From the NCBI RefSeq assembly GCF_018320785.1, contig NC_054885.1, forward strand, positions 3,980,921-4,044,920: a stretch of DNA of 64,000 nucleotides, given 5' to 3'. Of the stretch, positions 1 through 12,500 are shown piece after piece; within the stretch, counting starts at the first letter, position 1, and the number at the start of each line of letters is the position of its first letter. Source of the stretch: Cheilinus undulatus (Eukaryota; Chordata; Actinopteri; Labriformes; Labridae). Both the position numbers and the translations under genes were made by a program. The notes under the pieces were generated by a model. The model saw only the letters and a program-made list of their open reading frames with translations, was not told the DNA's origin and did not search any database.

Positions 1-35
1 TTTCCCTTCATAAGAAATATGAGTCCAAACGGTTA

Positions 36-130
36 GATCGGGGTTGTCAAACTCCAGGCCCAGGGACCAAATCCGGCCCCTGGCACAGTTATAAACGGCC
101 CACCAGATCATATATTTTTATTTTAACTGG
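36..130. mobile_element. Terminal fragment of a hAT-like family (TCAAACTCCAGGCC end)
   Basis: GTTGTCAAACTCCAGGCCCA followed by GGACCAAATCCGGCCCCTGG matches the terminal sequence of a widespread vertebrate hAT-type repeat known from memory. A tail of the same sort (GGTCCCCGGACCGCCAG) lies at 8836-8905. Confidence 0.45.
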
Positions 131-450
131 CCCACCAGTATGAGGTCTGCAGATTTCCTGTCCTGAGTCAAGAGCAAAAATAATTTGATAAAAGTCAGGA
201 ATGTGGTAAAAAAAAAAAAAATTCTGTTTTCATTTTGTATTTTCTAATTTGCCTCTCACAATTAGGACCTAAAGTTGTTGTTTTAACTTTTTACATCATA
301 TTTTGACCTTTTCAAATCATAATTTTGACTTTTATCTCATATTTTGACCAATAAATTCACACTTTTAATTTTCAAGTCATATTTTGACATATTAAATTCA
401 TGAATTTGAATTTAATCTTACCTTTGACTTCAGTCTTCAGTGATTTTAGT

Positions 451-939
451 GAGCGTTGCCCCTTTAAGAAGGACTTGCTAGTCGTACCGACAGTAAGCTA
501 GTCTGTACAGTGTAACAGATGGGTACAGGTTCTCTGTGGTATTTAGAGTTTTAAGTAAAAATGGGCTAAGAAACAACATTGGCTCAAATCTATCCTTTAT
601 CAAAAAATCTTGTGTTTAATGTGTTTTTAATGTGTTTTAAGTGTTTAAATTTTCACCTAGAAAGCTTTTGTGTGGCATTATTTCTCAATGCATCATTTGA
701 CTATGTGTTCTTCCACCACAGCAAATTGTAATTTCCTGATCAGCTGTGCTGCTTGGCCATGCAGGCTTCAACAGAACTTTTTTTAAATAGAGCGTATGTT
801 TGAGCCAAAGTTGCTTCATGCCCCATTTTTACTTAAAACTCGCAAAATTAAGCGGACAAACTGTACCCCTCTGTTATACTGTATAGACTAGCTTCCCTGT
901 CAGCACAGCCAGTGAGTTCTTCTTAAAGGGGTATTGCTC
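451..939. mobile_element. Fold-back element with about 115-bp inverted arms
   Basis: The left arm (451 to about 570: GAGCGTTGCCCCTTTAAGAA ... GTTTTAAGTAAAAATGGG) pairs imperfectly with the right arm (about 820-939, complement GAGCAATACCCCTTTAAGAA). No coding capacity. Family not recognised. Confidence 0.65.
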
Positions 940-1623
940 TGAAGGCTAGTGCCACTGCTGATGCCAAGTCCCTCATATGAACCAACTTCAAAAATACCGA
1001 AACGTCCCTTTAATGTGGTTACTCATCACTTCAGTTGAGTAGTTGTACATCAGTATAAACCTCAACAGCCCACATATAACTTTACACCCATTTTCTTGTC
1101 CAAATCATCGCTATACAGTCTAGTCCTATGACCCGGTTATTGTTAAGTCTCTCATGTTTACGTCTGGCAGGGGGGCAGTGGAAAGCTCTGACAGGAAGGA
1201 AGTGGCTCTAGCTGAAGCTACAGTTGCTACTAGTTGTGGGGGGGGCTTCATTTGAGTGGGGTTTCAGGCCTGGATTTCAAAAATTGGAGATAAAAAGTTT
1301 AACGGGCTCTTAAAAGATTTAACATCCCAGTTTAACCAGCTACCCAGAGGCATCTCTAGTAGCGGGAGGTTAACAGTTGACCACGTTTAGCTCACTTACT
1401 CAAAAGTGGCATTTGACCAAGTGAGGTTTCCTGTGTTGAGCGCATTGGCTGGCTGTTTGTGAAATAATCTGTTAGTGTGGGCTGTGTTGGTCTTGCATAC
1501 CACACACTCTAAAAACAAAACTGTTCAAACTGTTATAAACTCATCATGTATGGGCTCTCACATTTTCAAAATTGCATAAGATTTTCAAGATCTTTTAGCA
1601 TGTGCCTGACTTAAATAGTCTTT
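940..1623. other. Intronic or downstream wiz sequence with nothing assigned
   Basis: No exon-like segment, repeat ends or RNA gene recognised. The same holds for most of 2950-3060, 3540-3890 and 4460-4980, which are wiz introns. Confidence 0.4.
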
Positions 1624-2313
1624 TAAAGTCCCTGTAGAGTGAAATCCAAACTTTGTGTCTTAACACACTAGATATGTTGGAATACGGTATCTGCAAACAT
1701 ATGAAAACACTGTGTGACTGAATTTTTTATTTAGAAAGGTGTTTACCTCTTTCCTGGCTGGGTTTAATTTGAGCAGGGCAATTACAGTGACCCATGACAT
1801 CACCAGTCTTGATGGGGGATGACCCCGCCCCACTCGGGCTTTAACGATATAAAAATCACAGAGCAGCTCATCTTAGTACAGTCGTTGTTAGCTGATGTCA
1901 CTGCCTTTATTAAAAGATAACAGCCTGCTAAATGCTGTGTTTTTGTTCATTGTGAGGTAAATTTCCCAAATCTATCAGCTGCGGTGGCCTACAGGTCATC
2001 AAAAAATATCATAACAGAGAGAACTGTGCCAGAAAACAGTAAATCTAATCCCTGATTTCTGCCTCTGCTCCGGAGCTGAGCTCTGAGGACAGCGTTTCTC
2101 CTTAGTGGGCGTGGCTTCAGCTCCTCCAACAGACACGCCCACACCATTTACCGCAGATTTACCACCTTGTTTTAAATTATTTTAAAGCTTAATTTTACAA
2201 ACTCAGAGATGTTTCTCCTGACTGAAATTTGGCCCGGTGGTTCAGATCACAGAGCCTTTCATAAAACAAACCTGAAATAAAGATTTTTTTTAATCACTTC
2301 ACAGGGACTTTAA
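1624..2313. mobile_element. MITE with AAAGTCCCTGT inverted ends
   Basis: TTAAAGTCCCTGTAGAGTGA at the left and TCACTTCACAGGGACTTTAA at the right are inverted repeats. The interior has no open frame of note. Superfamily not assigned. Confidence 0.6.
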
Positions 2314-2730
2314 ACAGGCACATCACAATGCACTCAAATCTGATGAACAGAAGACAATTGGCATAACTCTGAGTGTGCTATTATTGAAATGCATGTTTGG
2401 TTGTTCTCACTCTCACTTAAGACAGAATTAGATCCCCAGAAAGTAATGTTTTTCGACTTTGAGAGTTGTGAATCCCAGTCGCTGCTGTTTGCAACTTTAA
2501 TGGCTGGCAACCACAACCTGCCAATTGCAGCTATTTTTGGATCTTTTGTATTTTTGTCAGTTACAAGAAGCAGATGCTGCAAATGAATATGCAAAGACAA
2601 ATGTCACAATAAACTTGGTTCCAAAGTTTGGAAATATTTTGACACTTAGACATCAAAAAAGTCATTTTTTTGTGTTTGGCTTTCATTAAATAAAGGTTTT
2701 AGAGATAAATATTGTTTTTCAAGAGCCTTA

Positions 2731-2940
2731 TGCTCTCAACTGGTGGGTCCAGACCCAAAAGTGAGTCACAAAGACATTTCCTACTGGTTGTAGAGGCGTC
2801 CAAATCTCTTTGTTGTGCCCACATTGTCCCCTTGGTTTGATTAGAAAGACTTGATTGGAAAATTTTAAGAAGTTTGGGTTGCGATTCATCTCTAAAGAGG
2901 CTGTGTTGGGTCCTGACTTTAAATCAGTTCAGAACCACTG
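2731..2940. mobile_element. Short copy of the CAGTGGTTCTCAACTGG MITE
   Basis: Starts within CTCAACTGGTGGGTCC and ends CAGTTCAGAACCACTG. Internally deleted relative to the other copies. Confidence 0.6.
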
Positions 2941-3071
2941 GTATAAAGTATCTTTATAAACTAGAAATCTTTGCAAATTAAGTGTTTAGGGTCTAATTAC
3001 TGCAGAAAAACTAACTTTATTTACTATATTTCTCATGCACTACAACACTATTGGTTCTAATCAGTACTCAC

Positions 3072-3533
3072 TGTGTGGCAGGGCCATGAGCTCCCCGTTG
3101 CTCAGGCGGAAGACCCTCATGGAGGAAGATTTGGGACGCTTGGCGGGTGGGCCCAGTAACGCCGAGGCAGAGGAAGAGGTAGCTTTGGATGTGGACCCAC
3201 CCCCCGCCGTGGTCACCTTATAGAGGAGGGAGGAAGAGGTGGAGGAAGAGGAGGAGAGGTTCAGCAGGGAGGAGTGCTTCGGGGAGGAGAGGGTGGAGGT
3301 GAGGCCGTGTGGTTCTGTGTGGTCATCAAGCGGCAGCGATCCCGCTTTGTGCTTGAAGTCATCGCTGTCCATGAGCTGGTGCAGGAGGTCGATGGGAGAG
3401 CCCTTGGATTCAGAGTACTCCACGCCGAAGTGCCGCAGGTGGGCTCGGGCGTGGCTGGATAAACCTTTACGAGTCTCAAACCAGGCACCGCACAGCTGGC
3501 ACACGATGTCTTTGTTTGGGTCGACGTCCAGAG
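3072..3533 (-). CDS. wiz: wiz exon 11: WIZ-type finger, last exon in window
   Basis: Acceptor CTGTCCACAG at 3535-3534, donor CACA|GTGAGTAC at 3071; 462 nt, phase 1 in and out. Residues 1194-1347. The finger starts [10 protein letters not shown] with [16 protein letters not shown] Ser-rich linker and a basic segment [15 protein letters not shown] follow. The strong donor shows that the gene goes on to the left of the window. Confidence 0.93.
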
Positions 3534-6500
3534 CTGTGGACAGAGGAGGAACTAGCAAAATGAGGCTCACATGAACGATGAACAATGCAGGTTTTTATAC
3601 AAGTTAGCAGAAGCTTTTTTAACGCATGCACTATGCAAAATCTCAAGACACACTATGCAAAATAGCCTCTTCAGTACTTGTTATACTACACTGACAGTGT
3701 TCCTGTAGATTTAAGACAATCTGCAGAACTTTGTTCTGCAGTTTTTGTTCATTAAACAAGAAATAAGACAACAATGTCTAGTTTCCTTGCTGTGGTATCA
3801 AACAGGTATCAATACAGAACTTTTACCTGAATCGTATCAAAGATCAAACCTGGCATAATCAAAATCCCTATGCATGGATGCAGATGTGGACACTTACTGA
3901 GATTGAGAGGAGCATCGTCGTCCTCCGGGGCCCAGAGTGGCTTGGTCGTGATGGACGAAGAGAGACTGGCGGTCAAACTTTTCATTCCCCCAGCCTTGTG
4001 CTCCGGAGAGCGCAAGGGGGAAGACACGGGGAGCAGAGAGGAAATGGGGGCTTTCCTCACCACCGAGGGAGGTGACCCAGAGTGAGGCGGGGCCGGAGAG
4101 GCACCTGGAGAAGACGTTGGCGTGGACGAGGAAGAAGGGGGCGCAGACTTGGCGGCTTTGGCCAGGATGGAAAGGGGGATGGGCTTCTCGTCCACGTCCA
4201 TGTCGTCTAACACCTCATCTTTCTGTGAAGCAGTCGGGGAGGAGTTCTTGGCTGACAGAGGCACAGATACCGGGCTGCTTCGGTTCTTGATGTTTTGCTC
4301 CTTGGCGATCTGGTGGAGAAGGGTGATGGCGGCTCCGCTGTTCTCTGAAACACCAATGCCAAGCCGGCGAAGGTGGTAGCGGGCGTGGATAGACAGTCCT
4401 CGCTTGGTCTCAAACCGAGCTCCACACACCTCACACTTCAAGCTGTGGACTACAAAAACACGAGAATGTGGATTATTTTAGTGCCACTTTAAATCTGTTT
4501 AAGAAAAAAAAAACATCTAGCACAAAAGATGGTGCTGCAGCCGTCACTGCTTCTATCCATCTACAGAGAGGTTTTAACGTGGCACGGCCTTAAACGTGAT
4601 TCTACTGCCAACATTCCCCTTACATGTACTGCTCTTGCCTTTTCTTTCTAATTGAGCCAAGTGCCAAAGTTTTAAAAGCGACAGCAGGTGGCTGCACATC
4701 TCCCAGAGGACATTTCACCTCACTTAGCCTCCTGTCTTCACCCAATCTGCATCAACGCCATCGCAGCGTCGGACGAGCTCTCATCAACTCCCAAACACGT
4801 TGGTCTACCTTTCCCCAGGGGAGCGTCCCTCTCTGATGTGTGTCACCACGCCTCATCACCGCCCTCAGGTGGCTTTTATTTTTCAACAATTCTCCCCACT
4901 GACAGCTACGATAAGGCTCTGCTGTGACAAATCCAATCCCTTGTCAACACTCGGGGGGTCAGCACTCCCACGTTCTTCCTCTCACCCTTAGAGTCTGCAT
5001 CCTCCCCAGGAGAGGGGCTGTCTGAGTCCACGCTGCACAGCGCTGCTTTCCCCGGGCTCACACCATCCTGCTCGTCTTCAGCTGTACCGTCCTCCTCACC
5101 TACAACAGAACAGAGACATTATAAATTATACATCAAGTTGTTAATTAAGATGCTATGACAGTACATCAGATTTAAGTTTCTGGACTTTCTGAGTAGGGTC
5201 GTCATGATACACCGTTAAAAAGTTTGATTCAATACTAGTAAAAGTCAAACAATATCAATATCATTTCTGATGCCAAGACAACAAAACAGAAGTTTTTGGA
5301 ATCCAATATGGATCATTTTTTAAATTTTAATTACCAGAAATTGCAGGCAAACTCCTTCACACCGTCTAAACTAAACAAATGCATGGAATACATTTCAATG
5401 AATTCACGATAGCAAGCTTTGAACTTCAGTACGACACAAGTAAAAGATATTGATTCCTGTTACTGTGGTTAAAATCAATAAGACCTCATCATTTTCAGAC
5501 AGAATGCAAGAAAAACAGCAAAGTGTTCAACACTTCAGTACTTAAAATGAATCTGAGTTATTTTAGTGGTTGGTAGTTTAAGGTCACATATTGTGCAAAA
5601 ATCACATTTTCAGGCTTTTCTTACAAAAATGTGCCACCGGCCTGTCCAAAATCCCCACAAGAATCAGACAAATCCATCCAAACTGTTCTCAGATTTTCCC
5701 CTCATGATGTCATGTGGGAAGTTAGCCCCGCCCCTAGGTTAAGTTGGCCCTCCCCACTTGGAAGAAAGTCCCGCCCACCTCTCCTGATCCTCCTCTCAGC
5801 TGCCAGCTGAGAGGAAGATCAGGAGAGCCACATCCGTTTCCTGAAAGGGGTGGAGTCAGACAGCTCAGTAACATTTAAAGCCACAAACACAGAAACAGCT
5901 TGTTTCGAGCAGGGCTCAAACAGAGTTTACTTTCGTGATTTCAATAGTTTCTTAGCAGATGACGTCACACAGAAGTGAAGAACTGTAGGTGGGGGGCAAG
6001 CAGTTATTTCTGCATAGAGAAACTCTACTAAAAAGGCCATGTTTGAACTGTTTACAACTATGCTTAGCATTTAAAATGTGAAAATAAAAACATTCTTTAT
6101 TCTAGCTAGCTAGCAGTAGTTCCCATTAAAGAGCCCCATGGACTCTTGTCTCCCTTCATCTAGCTAGACAACAATAGAAGCTCTGTAGGAATGAGTAATA
6201 TTGTTTGCCTCCTTGCAGGTAAATCGCTTTTAGAAAATCATTTTTTTACAAAGTGTAGCAATTTTCCTCAATATATTTAGACATTTTCTGATGATAATAG
6301 CAGCGTACAGGTCCATTGAGAGCTGTAAAGTTCCTCCATTCTCATTCACTCCCCCACTTCCTGCCCCCATGAAGCATTCGTGCAACATCGGGATCATATG
6401 ACTGCAAATCTATGCAAATCAAAATAATCTAGACCAGGGATTCTCAACTGGTTGGGCATCAGGACCCACCACCAAAACCTCGTGAGAATTTGAGACTCAA

Positions 6501-9500
6501 ACTTAAATTTAAAAACTTCAATTAATTCATTAAAATATGTTGCAGTTTGGACCTTGGATGCAAATAAATATGACTAAACAGAGACAAATGTTTTAAAAGC
6601 ACATTGTTACAGAAGGGCATGCATGCTTGCATTATGTTTTCTTTAACTGACCAAGATTGCAGGGAAATTTGGGTAATTTTACAAGAAATAACCTCATTAT
6701 TTTGGGAAAACCAGTTTTGGTAACTCAAGAAAAGGAGATAAATCAGTTGAAGTCCTTTGAAAGGACAAAAATGTACCCATTATCACAGGAAAACTGAGTA
6801 AACTGAAATGTATGGATGTTTGTCCAAATAGGCACACTTTCACGACCCACTGGAGACAGCTCCGCGGCCCACTTTTGGGTCCTGACCCACCAGTTGAGAA
6901 CCACTGATGTAAATGAAGACTCCAGCCATAATAGAGAAAACTTAGGATGGTAGCAGGAATCCAATACTGTGTATCCCTAGTTCTTTCAGTGGAGGTTAAT
7001 TCTCCATTACTTATAATTGTGGTCTAATGGTGACCTATTAGCACACTGAACTTGGCACAGAGTGAGGGGGACCAGGATGCAGCTGAGGACCACTTCATAC
7101 AGACTGGTGCCGCCATATCTCGTCCAATACAATAAAAAATATCTATACATCTATGAAACTACATTACATATAAAATAATTTTATTTTAAATCATGGAGTA
7201 CATCTTCTCATTTAACTGACAAAATACAAGAAATCAGATTCTGCTTTTAAGTTTCACTGTCAGTTATTATTTCAGTATGCATCATTGATTAGAAATAATT
7301 CATTTAAAGCAATTTAATATGATCGTTTGAGCTTTTTATTCTGAACACTTGCACATTCCTTGTCTGCTTGTATTGCATTATGTAACGGACCTGCCTCTAG
7401 CAATATGGCAGCGTCATCGACGTCCGGCCAGGTAGCCAATCTCCTGTTGCATATTATGTCTTTGCTCGGTGATTCATGGATTTGGATCGATTCATTATTT
7501 ATGTAATGTTATCTCTGTGCTTGTTAATCTGAACACTCATGTATTTTTCATCTACTTGTATTTCCTTATGTGGCAGACTTGCCTCTAGTAATATGGCAGC
7601 GACACACGGAGTAACCAACGAAGAAGACGTTCAGTTCAAGTGACTTCTGCTATTAGAATACAAGATATGGTGGCGATCGCCCGACTTCGGGTGTGAAGTG
7701 GAGGTCCTCGGCCATAGGTCACTACATTTGTACAAGGGCCAGTTTTTACTTAGAAGACACTGAAGGGGTCGGACGTCCCAAAAACTAAATTTAAGTAAAT
7801 ATTTTGGCCCAGTTAACATTATTATTAAGTTGTTTTTTTCCTTCAAAAATGTTCTTTTTTTGCCTAGCATCTCTGGGTTTGATGCTAAAATGTTGTGCTA
7901 TGATTGGTGGGGAAACAGGAAATCAGTCTACTGAGGTGGCTCTCTGGCAGGAAAAATAAAACTCTCAAAGTACATAAAGTGGAGAGTTGGCATGCCGCTT
8001 GACTCAAGAACAAATTCATGAGTATGTTCTTATCATGCATCATATTCACTGATTATTACTGGTGTAAAATGGATCAAACATTAAGCCGACATTTAAAGGC
8101 TTTTGGTATTTTTTAACTAATACGCCAAATACCACCACATATTTTTCCTCTGCACATTTAGGCCGGCCACACACTACAGGATTTTTAAAATCTGAAATGA
8201 TTTTAAAACCGTGGGAGACCACAGACTTCAGGATAATTTCCAAAGATTTTTCATCTTTAATCCTCTGAACGCACACACTAGACGACTCAGCCAGACTGTC
8301 AGATCACCGGAGACCACACACCTGCCGACCTGCCTATGGCCTCGTGTGATCACATGACTTCAGGAAAAAACAAAACAAAACACGGATGTCTTGCTGTCTC
8401 TCCACAACAGGCTGTCCTGGCATGCGTTAAAGGTGAAGCAAAACTCATAATACAAGGGAAAGACTCAGGATGAAATCGTGGCTGAAATTAAGTTAAAGTT
8501 GTGTTCATGGTTGTGAGCGGTGAAAGTACGTATGATCTGGCTTTGACGCTACCCTGTCTGCGCCCTCTCATTGGTTGTTGTGGGTACTCCGTCAGCGGCA
8601 CTATGACCTAGAATCTGATATTTACGATTCGGGATTTTGGAGGCTACGACGCGATTTGGAGCAGTAAAAGAATCGTGTTGACACCACACACATGCAGACA
8701 CCTCAGACAAACAGTCGTTTGCATGAAGGCTCCTCTCGGGATACGCGCCCACGATCGTCGGGGGAGGCAAATCTTGCCCCAAATCGGGCTTAAAATCCTG
8801 TAGTGTGCGGCCGGCCTTACTGATTTTAAAAATCTTCTTGGGGCCGCATTGGAAGATGTGGCGAGCCGCATGTGGTCCCCGGACCGCCAGTTGATGATCA
8901 CTGTCCTAAGCTGCATCCAGATACTCTTGCAAAGAGTGATTCAAAGAGTCAAAACAGAAAAAATGAGGGGCCTCACTGCCCAGGGGCCTTTAATATTAAT
9001 ATATACTCATTGTTGTTGTTCTCCTGCTCATAACTAGCAGTTTAAAGCAAAAATTAACAGGATTAGTGTGATTACTAAAGTATTGAAATAAGATAATAAT
9101 CTTGAAAACATGGCAATTTAATATCATGACAACCCTAAAATCATGAGGTGTGTTCAATTTAAACAACCTTATTCTGGAGGAGGGTCAGAGTTAAAATAAA
9201 AGAAGCAGAAAATACACTGAGCTTAAATCCATCTCTGCTTTTAATAAGAGCATTTTTGAACCTCCTCTGTGAGGAAATGCAGATAAAAATAATGCAGCGA
9301 TGATGCCTGTCAAAGAAAAGTGATAATTGCCTGGTGTGTGAAACAAACATGGCAGTCTGAGCTCCCTGCAGTCAGGCATTCCTGGGACAAAAGTGCCATT
9401 TTCTGCGACAAATCGGTAAATCAAAGAGACGTGGAGACAGACAATGCTTTTTGTCTGGTGGGCGGCTCTGCGCTTGTCACTTCATCTCCTGACTGTAAAA

Positions 9501-12500
9501 GAGCGGAGATGTGACACCTCGAAGCGCAGCGTTATAACACCATCTATTATAGAGCAGACAATGCACAAATCAGCACTTTGATTGGCTTCAGACAAAGGCA
9601 AGAAAGCAGCAAGTTGACTTTAGTCCATCCAGGAGGAGGAACCCTGACCGAGCCGACTCTTCGGAGTAAAAGTGATACTTCGATGACTTGGTTGATCCGG
9701 ATAAGTTGTAATAAGATTACAGACTATCTCTGCTCTCTGTCTGTAAAGTTAGCGTGTTTTCAGGAGCATTTTCGCTCCTGTTTTTGCCTCCAAACACGCA
9801 GAAATGCGCGCACTTGAAAGCACAGCGTGTCCTCTATCAAAAATCAAAGCTAAGTAAAATGGCGAGGATTGGGCAACTGTAGGTAATTTTAGAGATCCTG
9901 CAGCACTGAAATACTGGACGTCATCCCAGACAAGCACAATAAAAACCCCTCAGACATCAACCGGAGACTCCAACTATCGCTACTATTCCACTAAAGCGGA
10001 TTAATCATTAGTATCGATCCAAGCGTGGCACACGGAAACGGCACAAACAGAACCAGTGACCCGCTTTATGAGCTCTGACATGCATGACATGAGCTACCTG
10101 CATTCATGCCCCTCATACAGTATTTAAGAGTTTTTAATGGCTGTAGTCTGCCTACAATGAGGAAGAAGATGCAGCGTGAGAGCGCGCAGAGCCACGCCGC
10201 CCGCCGTGTGATCTGAGGGCACGCAGCGCGCCGTACTCACCGCTCCGCAACCGCAGTGCATCGGACTCCCGGCAGCTCGGGCCAGACAGTTTTCTCCTTC
10301 TGCTATTGTTTGGGTCTACAGGGAGGTGGAAGCAGCCATTTTGCCCCCATATGCACCGCTAAGCTAAGGCGTGACCAATCGAGTGGAGGCGGAGGTTGGG
10401 ATAAATGCACCGAGTGAGTGCCACATCAACCATGGGCATGAGGGACGGAGTCTCTCTCTTTCTCTCTCTTTAATACACTCACAAACACTCACTCCCTCTC
10501 TCTGTTAGACTGATTTACTGAGCAAACACAACCCTCATTCAGACTCTTCAAACAGCGCTCAAAAGGCACGGAAGGTACGGAAGAGGACAAGGGACAAGCG
10601 TGAGAAAGAAATACTGTCAGGAGGGAGGTTTTCAGTTTTCATGATCCACTTAGAGAATTAAAAAAGTCTGCCACTTCTGAGAACAGAGTCGATTAGTCAG
10701 AATATTCAGAATATGGAGAACTTTCAACATTAAAAGTCATTCTTAGGGTTAAAGGTTAAAGAATAAAGTTGAAATGTCAACAAAAAGTCAGGTAGTGGAT
10801 AAAAAGTCAAAATGTTCTTTATAAAGGTTAAAACGTTAATTCAGAAGTAAGTTTAAATGTTGGTGGAAAAGGTAGAAATGTCTAAAAAAGACCTGTGATG
10901 TAAAAGAAAGTCAAAATATTGAGGGAAAAACAAAAATGTACAATTTCTGCAAAAGTCAAGAAAAAAACATTTACAAGAAAAACACCAAAGTGTTGAAAAA
11001 AACCCTCAAAATGTCAAAAATAATTTTGGATAAAGAATAAATCTGCACAATTAAGTAGAAATGTCAAAAACAGTTTGGAATTTGAGACGAGTCCAATTGT
11101 CTAGAATAAACTGAAATTTCATAAAGTAGCGAAAAAGTTAAAATCTCATAAATAAATCTAAATGTTGATAATAAAATAGATCTTCATTTTTGAGAATAAA
11201 GTAAGTCAGAACATCTGACAATTGTGTAACCTGCCAAGAGACAAAGTCATTCTATGAATAGAATATCTATATAAAAATATAAAAAGTAGAAATATCTAGA
11301 AACAGTACAAAAATGTCCAACATTGTGCACAATTCTGAAAGTCAGGGGGAAAAGTCAAAATGCTGAGAATAGAAAAATCAAAATGTTGGAAAAAATTTCA
11401 AGTTTTTGGCAATAAAGGTTAAAATACAATTTCATGGAAATGTTTCAAATATTGTTAGAAAAAGTAGAAACTTCTAGGAAAGACTTGTAATGCCAAAAAA
11501 GTCAAAATATTGAGAAAAAAAACCTACAAAAATATACACATTTTTGCAAAAGTCAAACTGTTGAGAAAATTCAAAATGTCAAGAATAGATTTGAAAAAAG
11601 AACAAATGTGTAGAATTTAGTAGAAATGACAAACCAGTTTGAAACCAGTAAAGAGTCAAAAGTCTAGAAAAGTCTTGAAATGTCAAAAAGTAGCAAAAAA
11701 AGTCGAAATATCTAGAATTATTTGTTTTTAAACATTTTTATGAATTAAGTCAAAATATTCTAAAGTTGGAGAAGTGTCAAGAGAAACTGTCCTCCTAAGT
11801 ACAATTTCAGAAAATTAAAAAATCAAGGAAGTGAAGTTGAAATGTTAACTACAGTCAGGTAGAAGATAAAAAGTCAAAATGTTGGAAATAAAGTTTATAT
11901 CAATCTTGCAACAAAACATTTCAAATATCTGTAGAAAGAGTAGAAACGTCTAAAAGACACCTGTAATGTCAAAATAGTGAAAATATTGAAAAACAACAGA
12001 AATGTCAACATTTTTGCAAAAGTCAGAAAAAGTGAAAATTTTGAGATCAATGTTAAAACACAGTTTTAAGAATAAAGTCAAAGTGTTGAGAAAACTCAAA
12101 ATGTCAGGAATAAATTTGAATTCAAGCATAAATGTGTAGAATTAAGTGGAAATGTCAAAAAGTGGAATTTGGAAAGTCAAAATGTCTAAAAAAGGATTGG
12201 AAAGTCATAAAGTAACAAAAAAAGTCAAACAAAGGTTACAAAATAGAGAATAAAATAACATTTTCAAGAATAAAGTCAGTTTGTCGGAACATTATACATT
12301 TGGAGAACTGTCTAAAGAAAAAGTCATTCTAAGTACAAAGGTAAAAAATTTTGACTTGAAATGTCAAAATAAAGTCAAAATGTAAAGAAAAAACAGAAAT
12401 GTTGAAATTTCATGAAATTCAAAAACTAAACATTTAAAAAAGTAGAACAAATTTAAAAAGTCGAGATTAATATTGAAATACAAGGTAAAAATATTTTCAT

